The notes: generated by a model not told the origin, from the letters alone. Positions 26,125 through 37,079 are shown, numbered from the stretch's first letter. The stretch is 64,000 nucleotides of DNA from Stakelama pacifica (GCF_004361835.1 NZ_SNWD01000003.1:248001-312000), one strand, 5' to 3'. Translations and numbers: made by a program.

Positions 26125-27063
26125 TTACCCCGCCGCGCCGGTCGCGGTCTGGCTGTTGTTCGTGGCGGCGGGAGCGCTGCCCTGAATCACCTTGTCATCT
26201 TCGTCGGGCATGCGCACCACCAATCGCGCGGGGTCGCGCATGTCGAGGCGGATATAGCCCTTGCCCAGCAGCCCCTGCGTGCCGTCAAGTTCGGCGAATT
26301 TGGCGAGCGCGCGCGCTGCCTCCGCCTTACCTTCGGGCAGTTGCAGCCGCTCGCCGCTCTTGAAGATCAGGTCCCAGCGGCGATTGCCGATCCAGGTCGC
26401 GGCGCGCACCATCGGTTTCAGCGCGGGCGCTGCTTCCATCAGCAGCTGGAATTGCGGCTCCTGCTCGTTCGCGCCGTCGCCGATCACCAGCGGCAGGTCG
26501 GGCATGCGCTGCGGCGATACCGGTTCGAGCAGCACGCCCTTCGCATCGATCAGCATCAGCTGGCCTTCATTCTGCCAGATCGCGGCGGGCCGGCGCTCGA
26601 CAATGTCGATGACCAGCGTATCGGGCAGGCGGCGCGAGACGCGCGCATCGGCGATCCAGCCATAGCCGAGCAGGCGCTGGCGCACCGTGCCGAGATCGAC
26701 CAGCGGCATCGCGCGCGATTGCTGATCGAGCGCCATGGCATAGACCGACATGCGATCCATGCGCTTCAGCCCCTGCACTTCGATCTGATTGACGCGCAGG
26801 CCTGCCCGCCCGACCGCCTCGGCAGCGCCGGTGTAGATTGCCTGCGGCACGCCGAACCATGTCGCGACCGCAATCGCCGCTGCGCCGATCGCTGCCGTAA
26901 TCGTCCATGCGATGATGCGGTGGAGCGTGTGCTGGCTGACCGGCAGCGCAGCGATCAGCCGGTCGAGAATCGAGGGGCGGCTGGCGCGCGCGCCCTTGCG
27001 CCGCTTCGCATTGGCTGCGGGGCGGCGTGGACTGGAAGTATTTCGGGTGGCGGCCCGGCTCAT
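26125..27063 (-). CDS. ftsQ: cell division protein FtsQ
   Basis: A 312-residue bitopic protein. The cytoplasmic N-terminus of about 50 residues is very basic (PRRPAANAKRRKGARASR), followed by a membrane helix (about 53-71), a POTRA domain (about 85-155, LRVNQIEVQGLKRMDRMSVYAMAL to RLPDTLVIDIVERRP) and a beta domain. It forms the FtsQLB complex that passes the constriction signal to FtsWI. The start overlaps the ddl stop by four bases. Confidence 0.95.
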   Translation of the reverse strand: MSRAATRNTSSPRRPAANAKRRKGARASRPSILDRLIAALPVSQHTLHRIIAWTITAAIGAAAIAVATWFGVPQAIYTGAAEAVGRAGLRVNQIEVQGLKRMDRMSVYAMALDQQSRAMPLVDLGTVRQRLLGYGWIADARVSRRLPDTLVIDIVERRPAAIWQNEGQLMLIDAKGVLLEPVSPQRMPDLPLVIGDGANEQEPQFQLLMEAAPALKPMVRAATWIGNRRWDLIFKSGERLQLPEGKAEAARALAKFAELDGTQGLLGKGYIRLDMRDPARLVVRMPDEDDKVIQGSAPAATNNSQTATGAAG

Positions 27064-28001
27064 CGCGCCTCCGGCATGTCGGCCATCACCTCTTCAACGA
27101 TGCGCTGAACCAGATCGGCATAGCTCATGCCGATATGCCGCGCCTGTTCGGGAACCAGACTGAGCGGCGTCATCCCCGGTTGGGTATTAACCTCCAGCAG
27201 GAACAGCCCGTCGACGCCCAGATTGTCGTCCCAGCGGAAATCGGCGCGCGACGTGCCGCGACAGCCAAGCGCGCGATGTGCGTCTAGTGCGATGCGGCGA
27301 CATGCCTCTGCAATTTCGTCGGGCACATCGGCGGGGCAGACATGTTCGGTCAGCCCGTCGGTATATTTGGCGTCATAATCGTAAAAGCCGCTCTTGGGCT
27401 TCAGTTCGGTAACGGCCAGCGCGTCATCGCCCAGCACGGCGGTGGTCAGCTCGCGCCCGCGAATGAACGGCTCGGCGAGCAATTCGTCGAATTCGTTCCA
27501 TGGCCCCTTCGCATCGCGCGCGATCGGATTTCCGAAATTGCTTTGCTCGGTCACGATCGCGACGCCGACCGACGATCCTTCATTGACGGGTTTGAGGACA
27601 TAGGGGCGCGGCAGCGGGTCGCGGTCGAACAGTTCCGCCGTTTTGACCACGCGCCCGCCCGGCATCGGAATGCCAAGCGGCACCAGTGTCTGTTTGGTAA
27701 GCTGTTTGTCGATCGCGATGACCGAGGTGACCAGCCCCGAATGGGTATAGCGCAGCCCCATCAGGTCGAGCATGCCCTGCACCGTGCCATCCTCGCCCGG
27801 CGTCCCGTGCAGCGCGTTGAAGACAAGGTCGGGCTTCAGCCCGGCAAGCGTGGTCGCAACGCTGCGGTCCATATCGACCCGGCTTACGCGATGGCCGAGG
27901 CTTTCCAGCGCATCTGCAACGCCCGTGCCGCTCATCAGCGACACGTCACGCTCCGCCGACCAGCCGCCCATCAGAACCGCGATGTGGAGGGTCTGACTCA
28001 T
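27060..28001 (-). CDS. ddl: D-alanine--D-alanine ligase
   Basis: A 313-residue ATP-grasp enzyme making D-Ala-D-Ala for the peptidoglycan stem peptide. Visible motifs are VLMGGWSAERDVS near the N-terminus, ALHGTPGEDGTVQG, the ATP site YVLKPVNEGSSVGV, and the metal-binding LLEVNTQPGMTPLSLVPEQA. Length matches the DdlB type found in dcw clusters. ATG 28001 shares one base with the stop of the DUF4262 gene. Confidence 0.97.
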   Translation of the reverse strand: MSQTLHIAVLMGGWSAERDVSLMSGTGVADALESLGHRVSRVDMDRSVATTLAGLKPDLVFNALHGTPGEDGTVQGMLDLMGLRYTHSGLVTSVIAIDKQLTKQTLVPLGIPMPGGRVVKTAELFDRDPLPRPYVLKPVNEGSSVGVAIVTEQSNFGNPIARDAKGPWNEFDELLAEPFIRGRELTTAVLGDDALAVTELKPKSGFYDYDAKYTDGLTEHVCPADVPDEIAEACRRIALDAHRALGCRGTSRADFRWDDNLGVDGLFLLEVNTQPGMTPLSLVPEQARHIGMSYADLVQRIVEEVMADMPEAR

Positions 28002-28492
28002 CAGTGGGGCTTTCCAATATACAAAACAGGCTGATCCTCATGAATCTCCTGAGGAGCTTCATCGTCCCAAGGATAGTAGCCGCTGTAGCTCCAAACGAGC
28101 TGCATGGCGGCGGCTAGCGGTTGTCCGGTTCGCCATTGGTGGTACCACATGGCCGAATTGAAATAGTCTCGAACGAAATGGTCGGGATGAACCTGGCGCG
28201 CAACGCAGGTCTCGTCATAGCCCTTGAGCAAACCTTCGATCGCTTTCCCGTCCGTAATGGTCAGCCCATTGCGACACTGACGGAACGCTTCTTCAACCGC
28301 GTACCGGCCCATCGAGCCATCAAGCCCAAGGATAATTATCTCAGGCTGACCGACAGTCTCCCAGAAACCCACCGAATAGGAGAAAGAGGAAGTGATGTCC
28401 TCCGGGTCAAAGACGGAGACGATTTGGTAGCCATTTTCCTGAACACTGGAAATGACGCGCTCTTCGTATTCGCTGAGTCCAGTGCCGCTCAT
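28001..28492 (-). CDS. DUF4262 domain protein inserted in the dcw cluster
   Basis: A 163-residue soluble protein recognised as DUF4262 from FSYSVGFWETVGQPEIIILGL and the later QLVWSYSGYYPWD. Function of the family is unknown to me. It has no place in ordinary dcw clusters, yet is coupled at both ends: ATG 28492 overlaps the murB stop by four bases and its stop shares a base with the ddl start. Base composition differs from its neighbours: I counted 29 G/C in the 60 bases 28021-28080 and 29 in 28381-28440 (48%), against clearly GC-richer flanks. That points to acquisition by horizontal transfer followed by neat fitting into the operon. Confidence 0.85.
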   Translation of the reverse strand: MSGTGLSEYEERVISSVQENGYQIVSVFDPEDITSSFSYSVGFWETVGQPEIIILGLDGSMGRYAVEEAFRQCRNGLTITDGKAIEGLLKGYDETCVARQVHPDHFVRDYFNSAMWYHQWRTGQPLAAAMQLVWSYSGYYPWDDEAPQEIHEDQPVLYIGKPH

Positions 28493-29385
28493 TGCGCCTC
28501 CCCCACCCGGCGAATTTCCCATTCGAGGGTAATGCCGCTTTGCGCCTTCACCTTTTCGCGCACTTCCTCGCCCAGCGCTTCGATATCGGCGCTGGTCGCA
28601 TTGCCCAGATTGAGCAGGAAGTTGCAATGTTTCTCGCTCACCTGCGCATCGCCCTTGCGAAGCCCGCGGCATCCGGCGGCATCGACCAGCGCCCATGCCT
28701 TCTCCCCCGGCGGGTTCTTGAAGGTCGAACCACCGGTTTTCGATCGCAACGGCTGCGCCGCCTCGCGCTCGGCGGTGATGCGGTCCATTTCGGCCTGCAC
28801 CGCCTGCGGATCTTTGGGATAGCCGCGAAAAGTCGCCATCGTCACGATCGCCCCATCGGGCAATTCGCTATGCCGATAGCTGTAGCTCAGTTGCTCGGCG
28901 GCGAACGTGCGCCGCTCGCCGTCGCGCATCACCACATCGCAGGACAGCAGGATATCGGCGGTTTCGCGGCCATAGGCGCCACCGTTCATCCGTACGAACC
29001 CGCCGACCGTGCCGGGGATCGAGCGCAGAAATTCCAGCCCGCCTATCCCTGCATCGCGCGCGGAGGAGGATACGAGAATACCCGACGCCCCGCCGCCGCA
29101 GCGAAGCGTGATTTCATCAAGCCGCTCGACCGTTGCGAACGGCTTGCCCAGCCGCACCACGACGCCGCGCACCCCGCCGTCGCGCACGATCAGATTGGAC
29201 CCCAGCCCCAGCGGCATCACCGGCATGTCGGCCGGGATCGCGGCGAGAAATTCAGCGAGATCCGCGCTGTCCTTCGGTTCGAACAGCCATTGCGCGCTGC
29301 CGCCCGATTTGAACCAGACCAGCGGAGCGAGCGGCGCATCGGACGTCAGCCGCCCGCGCGTCTCAGGAAGCGCAGCTACATTCAC
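28489..29385 (-). CDS. murB: UDP-N-acetylenolpyruvoylglucosamine reductase MurB
   Basis: About 298 residues. MurB uses NADPH and FAD to make UDP-MurNAc. FAD-binding motifs PLGLGSNLIVRDGGVRG and RSIPGTVGGFVRMNGGAYG are clear, as is the active-site GGSTFKNPPGEKAWALVDAAG. I chose GTG 29385, which overlaps the stop of the preceding small gene as GTGA, the same coupling seen across this cluster; an ATG at 29418 would add 11 residues and overlap that gene by 37 bases. Confidence 0.93.
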   Translation of the reverse strand: MNVAALPETRGRLTSDAPLAPLVWFKSGGSAQWLFEPKDSADLAEFLAAIPADMPVMPLGLGSNLIVRDGGVRGVVVRLGKPFATVERLDEITLRCGGGASGILVSSSARDAGIGGLEFLRSIPGTVGGFVRMNGGAYGRETADILLSCDVVMRDGERRTFAAEQLSYSYRHSELPDGAIVTMATFRGYPKDPQAVQAEMDRITAEREAAQPLRSKTGGSTFKNPPGEKAWALVDAAGCRGLRKGDAQVSEKHCNFLLNLGNATSADIEALGEEVREKVKAQSGITLEWEIRRVGEAQ

Positions 29386-29576
29386 CCGCCACCCCACATC
29401 TTCGTCCAGCGCTTCCATGCGCGCATATTGGCTTCGCTCGCCTCGATCCCGGCGCGTTGCAGATCGTGGAGCTCCTGCCCCATATCGAGCATCTTGCGCG
29501 CCGCATCCATCTGCGCCTGTTGCGCGTTCAGGATTTCGCGCTGCATCGCCACCGCCGTACTGAACCAGTCGCTCAT
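29382..29576 (-). CDS. 64-residue helical protein of unknown function between murC and murB
   Basis: Reading from ATG 29576 gives a 64-residue protein starting [16 protein letters not shown] and ending KMWGGG. The whole length looks like one or two amphipathic helices rich in Ala, Gln, Met and Glu, with no membrane segment. The start overlaps the murC stop (ATGA) and the stop overlaps the likely GTG start of murB (GTGA), so it is translated inside the dcw operon. I do not recognise a family; the composition is slightly phasin-like. It may be a small partner of the Mur enzymes or divisome, which is inference from place only. Confidence 0.72.
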   Translation of the reverse strand: MSDWFSTAVAMQREILNAQQAQMDAARKMLDMGQELHDLQRAGIEASEANMRAWKRWTKMWGGG

Positions 29577-31006
29577 TTCGTCGTCTCCGTCAGATGACCG
29601 CGCACCGCATCGGCCAGCCCCGCCGCCCATTTGGTGATATCGCCCGCGCCAAGGCAAATAATCTGATCGCCCGGCGCGATCATCCCGGCCAGCGCAGCGG
29701 CAAGATCGTCCGGCCCCTCGACCGTCGCTGCCGAGCGGTGGCCGCGCCATTTGATACCCTGCGCCAGCGCCGCTGCGTCGATCCCCTCGACCGGGCTTTC
29801 CCCGGCCGCATAGACCGGCGCGACCAGCACTGCATCGGCATCGTTGAACGCCTGCTGAAACTCATCCATCAGGTCGCCGAGCCGCGAATAGCGATGCGGC
29901 TGCACCACGGCGATCACGCGGCCCGTCGCGCTCTCCCGCGCCGCCGACAGAACCGCGCGGATTTCGACCGGATGATGGCCGTAATCGTCGATCACGACTG
30001 CCGGACGCGCGCCGCCAAGTTCGATCTCGCCCACCTTGGTGAAGCGGCGCTTCACCCCGCCGAATTTCGAAAAACCCTCGCGCACCGTCGCATCCTCGAT
30101 GCCCAGCTCCAGCGCTACCCCGATCGCGGCGAGCGCGTTCTGAACATTGTGGCGCCCGGGCATGGGAAGGTCGATCCCCTCGATCACGCGAAGCTGCCCG
30201 TCGCGCGCGCGGACCACCGCGTCGAAGCGGTTGCCGCCCGGATAGGGCGTGACATTGGTCCCGCGAATATCCGCTTGTCCGGCAAAGCCATATGTGACGA
30301 TCCGCCGGTCGCGGACACGCGGAATGATCGCCTGCACTTCGGGATGATCGAGGCACAGCAGCGCCGCGCCGTAAAAGGGCACATTCTCAACGAACTCGAT
30401 GAACGCATCCTTCACCCGGTCGAACGAGCCATAATGGTCGAGATGTTCGGGATCGATATTGGTGACGACCGCAATCGTCCCGTCGAGCCGCAGGAAGCTG
30501 CCGTCGCTCTCATCGGCCTCGACCACCATCCAGTCGCTCGCGCCCAGCCGGGCGTTCGACCCATAGCTGTTGATGATGCCGCCATTGATGACGGTGGGAT
30601 CGACCCCGCCGAAATCGAGCAAAGCCGCCACCATGCTGGTCGTCGTCGTCTTGCCGTGCGTTCCCGCCACCGCAACGGTGGATTTCAGCCGCATCAGCTC
30701 GGCAAGCATTTCGGCACGGCGAACCACCGGAATGCGCTTTTCGAGCGCCGCCTCGACCTCGGGATTGCCGCGCTTGATCGCGGTGGAGATCACCACCACC
30801 GCGACGCCGTCGACATTCTCGGCGCACTGGCCGATCTTCACTTCGATGCCCTTGGCGCGCAGCCCCTCGACCACATAGCTTTCGGCGATATCCGACCCCT
30901 GAACGCTATAGCCCAGATTGTGCATTACCTCGGCAATGCCAGACATGCCGATGCCGCCAATGCCGACGAAATGGATCGTGCCGATATCGGTCGCGACGCC
31001 CTTCAT
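29573..31006 (-). CDS. murC: UDP-N-acetylmuramate--L-alanine ligase MurC
   Basis: A 477-residue Mur ligase that adds the first amino acid of the stem peptide. N-terminal [21 protein letters not shown] binds the UDP substrate, [14 protein letters not shown] is the ATP P-loop, and the C-terminal domain has [12 protein letters not shown] and [10 protein letters not shown]. Start overlaps the murG stop by four bases. Confidence 0.97.
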   Translation of the reverse strand: MKGVATDIGTIHFVGIGGIGMSGIAEVMHNLGYSVQGSDIAESYVVEGLRAKGIEVKIGQCAENVDGVAVVVISTAIKRGNPEVEAALEKRIPVVRRAEMLAELMRLKSTVAVAGTHGKTTTTSMVAALLDFGGVDPTVINGGIINSYGSNARLGASDWMVVEADESDGSFLRLDGTIAVVTNIDPEHLDHYGSFDRVKDAFIEFVENVPFYGAALLCLDHPEVQAIIPRVRDRRIVTYGFAGQADIRGTNVTPYPGGNRFDAVVRARDGQLRVIEGIDLPMPGRHNVQNALAAIGVALELGIEDATVREGFSKFGGVKRRFTKVGEIELGGARPAVVIDDYGHHPVEIRAVLSAARESATGRVIAVVQPHRYSRLGDLMDEFQQAFNDADAVLVAPVYAAGESPVEGIDAAALAQGIKWRGHRSAATVEGPDDLAAALAGMIAPGDQIICLGAGDITKWAAGLADAVRGHLTETTK

Positions 31007-32121
31007 CGCGCAATCTCCTGTTCGGGGGAAGAAATCGCCTCCACGAGATCGGCGAGCGCGGTCACTGCATCGGGGCGGCCGCAGCTGCGCGCGTGCATCG
31101 CCGCAGCGGTCAGGCTTTCGCCATCGGTGCCGAGCGCCTGAATCTGGCGGGCGAGTTCAGCGGGGGTGAAATCGCTCTGGGGAATCGTGCGCGCGCCCCC
31201 GGCTTCGGTCATTTCGCGCGCATTGGCCGTCTGATGATCGTCCATCGCGCTGGGCAGCGGAACGAGGATCGCGGGGCGACCCGCCGCAGTCAGTTCGGCG
31301 ATGGTCGATGCACCGGCGCGCGCGATGACCAGATGCGCGGCCGCAAGGCGTTCGGGCATGTCGGGAAGATAGGACGCAATCTCCGCCTTTATGCCGTGCG
31401 CAGCATAGCCTGCCCGCACCGCGTCGATATCCTCGGCGCGCGCCTGATGCGTCACCTGCATCGCCGAACGGAAATGCAGCGGCAGTTGCGCCAGCCCGTC
31501 GGGCACGACCTGCGACAATATGCTCGCGCCCTGACTACCGCCGGTTACCAGCACGTGCCAGGGTTCACCGTTTTCCGGCACGGGAAAAGGCATATTGCGC
31601 AGCGCCAGCACCGCCTCTCGCACCGGATTGCCGACCAGATGCGTCTTGCCGCGATATTTCGCGTCGAGCCGCTCGACATCGGGATAAGCGGTGGCAATTC
31701 CATCGACCTTGCCCGCTGCCAGACGGTTCACCCGGCCAAGCACGGCATTCTGTTCGTGGATGATCGTCGGCACCTTGCGGCTGAACGCGGCGAGCAGCGC
31801 AGTCATTGCCGGATAGCCGCCGAACCCGATCACCGCATCGGGGCGCATCTCGCGGAACAGGCGGATCGCCATCGCGCGGCCACGCCACATCTGCGCACCC
31901 GCCTTTGCCCAGCCCAACGGATTTTTGCCGCCGAACCGACCGGCGGGAAGGACATGCGTGTCGATATCGTCGAACAGGCCGGGAAAGCGCACGCCGCGAG
32001 CGTCGCTGACCAGCGCGACCTCAGCCCCGCGCCGCTTCAGCTCTGCGCCGAGCGCGGCCGCGGGCACCATATGGCCGCCGGTTCCGCCCGCTGCCAGAAC
32101 ATATCGCTTCGCTTCGCGCAT
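31003..32121 (-). CDS. murG: UDP-N-acetylglucosamine transferase MurG
   Basis: A 372-residue GT28 glycosyltransferase that adds GlcNAc to lipid I on the cytoplasmic membrane face, giving lipid II. The N-terminal glycine loop [12 protein letters not shown] and second loop [12 protein letters not shown] are intact; the UDP-GlcNAc site includes [31 protein letters not shown]. Start MREAKRY at 32121 shares one base with the ftsW stop. Confidence 0.97.
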   Translation of the reverse strand: MREAKRYVLAAGGTGGHMVPAAALGAELKRRGAEVALVSDARGVRFPGLFDDIDTHVLPAGRFGGKNPLGWAKAGAQMWRGRAMAIRLFREMRPDAVIGFGGYPAMTALLAAFSRKVPTIIHEQNAVLGRVNRLAAGKVDGIATAYPDVERLDAKYRGKTHLVGNPVREAVLALRNMPFPVPENGEPWHVLVTGGSQGASILSQVVPDGLAQLPLHFRSAMQVTHQARAEDIDAVRAGYAAHGIKAEIASYLPDMPERLAAAHLVIARAGASTIAELTAAGRPAILVPLPSAMDDHQTANAREMTEAGGARTIPQSDFTPAELARQIQALGTDGESLTAAAMHARSCGRPDAVTALADLVEAISSPEQEIAR

Positions 32122-33356
32122 CAACCACTCCACCCGGTGCCATAAGACGAACGGGCCAGATACGGGTTTCGCCGCGTAAATGCGAGGAGCAGTCCCATGC
32201 CGATCGACAATGCGATCATCGACGACCCGCCATAGCTGATGAACGGCAGCGTCATCCCCTTGGACGGGGCAAGGCCGGTATTCACGGCCATGCTGATCAT
32301 CGCCTGCACCCCGAACTGCGACACCAGCCCGGCAGCGGCGAGCAGGCGGAAGGCGTCATCCTCTTCGAGCAGCTTGACCAGCACCCGGACGACCAGCGCC
32401 ATGAACAGCAGCGCGATGACCGCGCATGCGATCAGGCCGAACTCCTCTCCCACCACGGCATAGATATAATCGGTATGCGCTTCGGGCAGGCGGAATTTGA
32501 CCGTGCCCGCGCCGGGGCCGCGCCCGAATATACCGCCTGCGGTCAACACGGCATGCGCCATATCGGTCTGATAGCTGTCGGCAGCGCCCGCCGCCGCATC
32601 GCCGAACAGGAAGCTGTCGATCCGCGCCCTTGCCGTGTCATAGAACAGATAGGCGCTGATGATCCCGCCGATCCCGGCCGCCCCCAGCGCCGCCATGACT
32701 CGCGGCGAAATTCCGGCGACCATCAGCAGGATCAGCCACACCGCCCCGAACACGATCGTCTGCCCGAAATCGGGCTGCAGCATCAGCAGGAAGACGATCA
32801 GCCCGGTGATTGCGGCGGTGATCGCCATGACCGGCAATTTGTCGTCTTGTGCGCGCAGCGACAAAATCCATGCGGTCGACACGATGAAGAACGGTTTCAG
32901 AAATTCGGACGGCTGAAACTGCGCAAAGCCATAGCCGATCCAGCGCCGCGCGCCGTTCGCATCGACACCGATCAGCGGCACCGCGGCAAGGCAGACCAGA
33001 CACGCGAGCGCGCCGAGCAACGCCATGCGCCGCGCAACATGCACCGGCAGCATCGACACGACCAGCAGCACCGGCACCGATACGCCGACCCATCCGACCT
33101 GACGCCAGAAATAATACATCGGCGGCACCTGATGCGCCGCATCCGAATAGCGCTGCGCCGATGCGGGCGAACCCGCCGCCACCGCGACCAGCCCGATGGC
33201 GATCAGCAGAAACGCGATCAGCAGCAGCACCCGGTCGATATCGCGAAACCAGATGCCGAGCGGCGACCGGCTCGCCCGGCCAAGCTGTTGCTCGACGCGT
33301 GCCTTCATGCTTACCCCGCCGGGTCCGAGACCACCGCTACGCCACACATCGGTCAT
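32121..33356 (-). CDS. ftsW: SEDS peptidoglycan glycosyltransferase FtsW
   Basis: A 411-residue polytopic protein with about ten membrane helices. FtsW polymerises lipid II at the septum with FtsI. Conserved SEDS stretches are visible: the GYGFAQFQPSEFLKPFFI region, LQPDFGQTIVFGAVW (catalytic-site Asp) and the C-terminal APSKGMTLPFISYGGSSMIALSIGMG. The N-terminus is long (about 40 residues before helix 1). The ATG at 33356 overlaps the murD stop as ATGA; an internal ATG at 33308 is possible. Confidence 0.97.
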   Translation of the reverse strand: MTDVWRSGGLGPGGVSMKARVEQQLGRASRSPLGIWFRDIDRVLLLIAFLLIAIGLVAVAAGSPASAQRYSDAAHQVPPMYYFWRQVGWVGVSVPVLLVVSMLPVHVARRMALLGALACLVCLAAVPLIGVDANGARRWIGYGFAQFQPSEFLKPFFIVSTAWILSLRAQDDKLPVMAITAAITGLIVFLLMLQPDFGQTIVFGAVWLILLMVAGISPRVMAALGAAGIGGIISAYLFYDTARARIDSFLFGDAAAGAADSYQTDMAHAVLTAGGIFGRGPGAGTVKFRLPEAHTDYIYAVVGEEFGLIACAVIALLFMALVVRVLVKLLEEDDAFRLLAAAGLVSQFGVQAMISMAVNTGLAPSKGMTLPFISYGGSSMIALSIGMGLLLAFTRRNPYLARSSYGTGWSG

Positions 33357-34636
33357 GCCAGTGCCTCCACTTCAGCCCGGAACGCATCGCCGCGCGCTTC
33401 ATAATCGCGAAACTGGTCGAACGAGGCGCAGGCGGGGGACAGCAGCACCGTCTCCCCCCGCACGGCGTTCGCCGCCGCCCGTTCGATGGCGGCCTTCAAC
33501 GTGCCGCACCGCTCGACCGGCATTTCGCTGGACAGCAACTCGGCGAAGCGGTCGCCCGCCGCACCGATCGTATACGCGCGCCGGACATGGGCAAAGCCGG
33601 GACGGCATGCGTCGAGATCGTCGCTCTTGGCCTCACCGCCCACAATCCAGTGGATGCCGTCATAGGCGGCAAGCGCAGGCGCGGTCGAAGCCGGATTGGT
33701 CGCCTTGCTGTCATTGACCCACAGCACGCCGTGCAGCTCGCGCACGCGCTCCATACGGTGCGGCAGTCCGCCGAACGTCTCCAGCCCGCGATCGATCGCT
33801 TCGTTATCGATACCCAGCGCTTCGCACGCAGCGATCGCCGCAAGCGTGTTCTGCGCATTGTGCGGTCCCTGCAATGCGGGCCAGCGCGACTGATCCATAC
33901 AGATGCCCGGCGCGATTTTGGTCAGCGTCTCGCCTCGCGCCGAGAGCGAGCGCGCGACTGCATAGGATGCCGTGTCGGAAATGCCGATAATCGCGTGATG
34001 CGCGGGCGACTGCATCGCGAACAATCGCGCCTTTGCCGCCGCATAGCCTTCGAACCCGTCATAGCGGTCGAGATGATCGGGCGTGATGTTCAGCAGCACC
34101 GCGACATCGCAATCGAGGCTTTGGGTAAGGTCGATCTGATAGCTCGACAGTTCGAGCACATAGACGCCCCCAGCAGGCAGCGGATCGGCACCAAGGATCG
34201 GCAGCCCGATATTGCCGCCCAGCCGGGCGGGGATGCCTGCCGTTTCGCAAATATGGTGGATCAGCGCGGTCGTCGTCGATTTGCCGTTGGTGCCGGTGAT
34301 ACCGACGACCTTATGCGGCGGCAGCTCTGCGCGGGCCTGAGCGAACAACTCAATATCGCCGATCACCGGCACATTCGCTTTTGCCGCATGGGCAGCAATC
34401 GGATGCCGGTTCAGCGGGACACCGGGCGACACCACCACGCCCGCAAATCCGTCCAGATCGATGTCGAGCGGATCGGCGAGGGTCGCGCCGCTGATCTCCG
34501 CACGGCGTTCTTCATTGCTGTCCCACGCGGTGACTTCGGCCCCGCTTTCCACCAGCGCGCGCACGCTCGCCGCGCCGGAGCGTGCCAGCCCCAGCACCGC
34601 AAAGCGTTTTCCGCGCCAGGCGGGGTTGGTGATCAC
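33353..34636 (-). CDS. murD: UDP-N-acetylmuramoyl-L-alanine--D-glutamate ligase MurD
   Basis: A 427-residue Mur ligase adding D-Glu. The N-terminal Rossmann part reads [17 protein letters not shown], the P-loop is [17 protein letters not shown], and LELSSYQID and the C-terminal [20 protein letters not shown] are diagnostic for MurD. GTG start at 34636 overlaps the mraY stop (GTGA). Confidence 0.97.
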   Translation of the reverse strand: MITNPAWRGKRFAVLGLARSGAASVRALVESGAEVTAWDSNEERRAEISGATLADPLDIDLDGFAGVVVSPGVPLNRHPIAAHAAKANVPVIGDIELFAQARAELPPHKVVGITGTNGKSTTTALIHHICETAGIPARLGGNIGLPILGADPLPAGGVYVLELSSYQIDLTQSLDCDVAVLLNITPDHLDRYDGFEGYAAAKARLFAMQSPAHHAIIGISDTASYAVARSLSARGETLTKIAPGICMDQSRWPALQGPHNAQNTLAAIAACEALGIDNEAIDRGLETFGGLPHRMERVRELHGVLWVNDSKATNPASTAPALAAYDGIHWIVGGEAKSDDLDACRPGFAHVRRAYTIGAAGDRFAELLSSEMPVERCGTLKAAIERAAANAVRGETVLLSPACASFDQFRDYEARGDAFRAEVEALA

Positions 34637-35703
34637 CGCAGCTTCAGCGTCGACAGGCCGACAAGCGCCAGCACAAGTGCAATGATCCAGAACCGAATGA
34701 CCACGGTCGGTTCGGACCAGCCAAGCTGTTCGAAATGATGGTGGATCGGCGCCATCTTGAACACGCGCTTTCCGGTGCGTTTGTAGAAAAACACCTGAAT
34801 GATGACGCTCATCGCCTCGACCACGAACAGGCCGCCGATGATGCCCAGCACGATTTCGTGATGCGCGACGACCGCGATCGTGCCCAGTGCGCCGCCCAGC
34901 GCGAGGCTGCCCGTATCGCCCATGAACACGGCGGCAGGCGGCGCATTGAACCAGAGGAACGCCAGCCCCGCCCCGATCATCGCGCCGCAGAAAATGGCGA
35001 GGTTGCCCGCCCCTGGCACATGCGGGATGCCGAGATATTCCGCGAATTTCGCATTACCGGCGAGATAGACGATGATCATGAATGCAACCGCGGCGATGAT
35101 GACCGGCATCGTCGCCAGCCCGTCCAGCCCGTCGGTCAGGTTCACCGCATTGCCGAATGCAACGATCGTGAACGCGGCAAAAGCGATGTAGAAATAGCCG
35201 AGATCGATCGACACGCCCGAAATGAACGGCAGATACAGATGCGTGCCGGTCTGCTGGACGATCAGCCAGCTTGCGATGCCGGCGATAATGAACTCGCCCA
35301 GCAGCCGCGTCCTGCCCGAAACGCCCGCCGTGCTTGCCTTTCGCACCTTGTCGTAATCGTCCATGAATCCGATCGACCCGAACCCGAGTGTCACGAACAG
35401 ACATGCCCAGACGAACGGGCTGGTAAGGTCCATCCACAGCAAAATGCTGATCGTCATCGCGGTCAGGATCATCAGCCCGCCCATGGTCGGCGTGCCGCGC
35501 TTGGCAAGGTGCGATTGCGGGCCATCGGTGCGAATCGGCTGGCCCTTGCCCTGCCGCACGCGCAGCCACCCGATGAAGCGCGGCCCGATGATCAGACCGA
35601 ACAGCAGCGCGGTTCCCACCGCCCCGCCGGTGCGGAAGCTGAGATACCGAAAGAGGTTAAGGGCACTGGGAAAGCCCAGATATTCCGCGATGAGGTAGAG
35701 CAT
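34633..35703 (-). CDS. mraY: phospho-N-acetylmuramoyl-pentapeptide transferase MraY
   Basis: A 356-residue enzyme with ten membrane helices. It moves phospho-MurNAc-pentapeptide to undecaprenyl phosphate, forming lipid I. Conserved loops are [36 protein letters not shown] and [14 protein letters not shown], with the Asp cluster of the Mg site, and [22 protein letters not shown] near the C-terminus. Start ATG shares one base with the murF stop (TAATG). Confidence 0.98.
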   Translation of the reverse strand: MLYLIAEYLGFPSALNLFRYLSFRTGGAVGTALLFGLIIGPRFIGWLRVRQGKGQPIRTDGPQSHLAKRGTPTMGGLMILTAMTISILLWMDLTSPFVWACLFVTLGFGSIGFMDDYDKVRKASTAGVSGRTRLLGEFIIAGIASWLIVQQTGTHLYLPFISGVSIDLGYFYIAFAAFTIVAFGNAVNLTDGLDGLATMPVIIAAVAFMIIVYLAGNAKFAEYLGIPHVPGAGNLAIFCGAMIGAGLAFLWFNAPPAAVFMGDTGSLALGGALGTIAVVAHHEIVLGIIGGLFVVEAMSVIIQVFFYKRTGKRVFKMAPIHHHFEQLGWSEPTVVIRFWIIALVLALVGLSTLKLR

Positions 35704-37079
35704 TATCCTTTTCCCGCCAGCGCCGCGACGACCGCGCCCAGCCCTATGCCGTTCGAACCCTTGATGAGGACCGCATCGCCGGGCGCCAGTTCCGCCAGCA
35801 GGCGGTCGCGCGCAGCAGCGGCGTCGGGCACATGGACGAAATCGATCCTGCCCTCAAGCGCCTTTGCCAGCGCCTTCATCTCTTCGCCCACCAATATGGC
35901 CCACTTTATGCCCGCTTCACCGACCGGCCCGGCAAGCGCTGCGTGATACTCCGCGCTGCCGACGCCAAGCTCACGCATATCGCCCAGCACCGCCAGCTTG
36001 CGCGTGGCCGTCTGCGCGGCGAGCACGGCGAGCGTGGCGCGCATCGAGGAGGGGTTCGCGTTATAGCTTTCGTCGATAATCCATGCCTCGCCCTCGCCCA
36101 CCGGCACCGCGAAGCGCGCACCGCGCCCGGGCAGCCCGCCCAGATCGGCAAGCGCCAGCCCGGCCGCGGCCAGATCGCCGCCGACAGCCTGCACCGCTGC
36201 CAGCAGCGCAAGCGAATTCGACACCCAATGGTCGCCGGGCTGCGAAATGGTGAAGCTCAACTCGGTCTCGCCCAGCCGCGCAGTCACGAAGGTGCCGCCA
36301 GACAACGTCCGCATCCGCTCGATCGGATGGACCTCAGCGCCTTCGCTCAGGCCGAAGGTCACGATCCGCGCCGCATGGGGCTTCGCCGCCGCGATCAGCC
36401 GGTCGCAATGCGGGCTGTCGAACGGAACGATCGCGGTTCCGCCGGGCTGAAGCCCGATAAAGATTTCGCCCTTGGCATCGGCGATTGCACTTTCGTCGCG
36501 GAAAAATTCGGTATGCGCGGGCGCGATCGCAGTGACGATGGCGACATGCGGACGCACCAGCTTTGTCAGCCCGGTCAGCTCGCCCGCATGGTTCATCCCC
36601 ATTTCGAAAATACCATAGCGCGTGTCGCGCGGCATCCGGGCAAGGCTGAGCGGCACGCCCGTATGGTTGTTATAGCTTTTGACCGACCGATGCGCACTGC
36701 CCGGCCGAACGCGGTTGAGCGCGGCGAACAGCGCTTCCTTGGTGCCCGTCTTGCCGACCGATCCGGTCACCCCGATGACCTTGCCCGCCATCCGCTCGCG
36801 CGCCGCAGCACCAAGCGCGTTCAGCGCCGCGCCGGTATCCGCAACCCGGACATGCGGATGCGCGCACTGGGTCGAAACGATCGCGCCGGCGGCGCCCTGC
36901 GCAAATGCCTGATCGAGAAAGCGGTGGCCGTCGGTCGTCTCGCCCGACAGCGCGATAAACAGATCGCCCGGCCCGATCTCGCGACTATCGAACGCCACGC
37001 CGGAGACCGAAAAATCAGCGCTTGCCGTTCCCGAAACGGCAGCGGCGATCTCCGCAGAGGTCCAGAGCGGATCAACCAT
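35703..37079 (-). CDS. murF: UDP-MurNAc-tripeptide--D-alanyl-D-alanine ligase MurF
   Basis: A 458-residue Mur ligase adding D-Ala-D-Ala. The P-loop is [14 protein letters not shown], with the substrate motif [16 protein letters not shown] and [15 protein letters not shown], both typical for MurF. ATG 37079 has AGAGG eight bases upstream; a TTG two codons earlier is less likely. There is a 48-base gap after murE, the longest in the mraZ-to-ddl part of the cluster. Confidence 0.96.
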   Translation of the reverse strand: MVDPLWTSAEIAAAVSGTASADFSVSGVAFDSREIGPGDLFIALSGETTDGHRFLDQAFAQGAAGAIVSTQCAHPHVRVADTGAALNALGAAARERMAGKVIGVTGSVGKTGTKEALFAALNRVRPGSAHRSVKSYNNHTGVPLSLARMPRDTRYGIFEMGMNHAGELTGLTKLVRPHVAIVTAIAPAHTEFFRDESAIADAKGEIFIGLQPGGTAIVPFDSPHCDRLIAAAKPHAARIVTFGLSEGAEVHPIERMRTLSGGTFVTARLGETELSFTISQPGDHWVSNSLALLAAVQAVGGDLAAAGLALADLGGLPGRGARFAVPVGEGEAWIIDESYNANPSSMRATLAVLAAQTATRKLAVLGDMRELGVGSAEYHAALAGPVGEAGIKWAILVGEEMKALAKALEGRIDFVHVPDAAAARDRLLAELAPGDAVLIKGSNGIGLGAVVAALAGKG

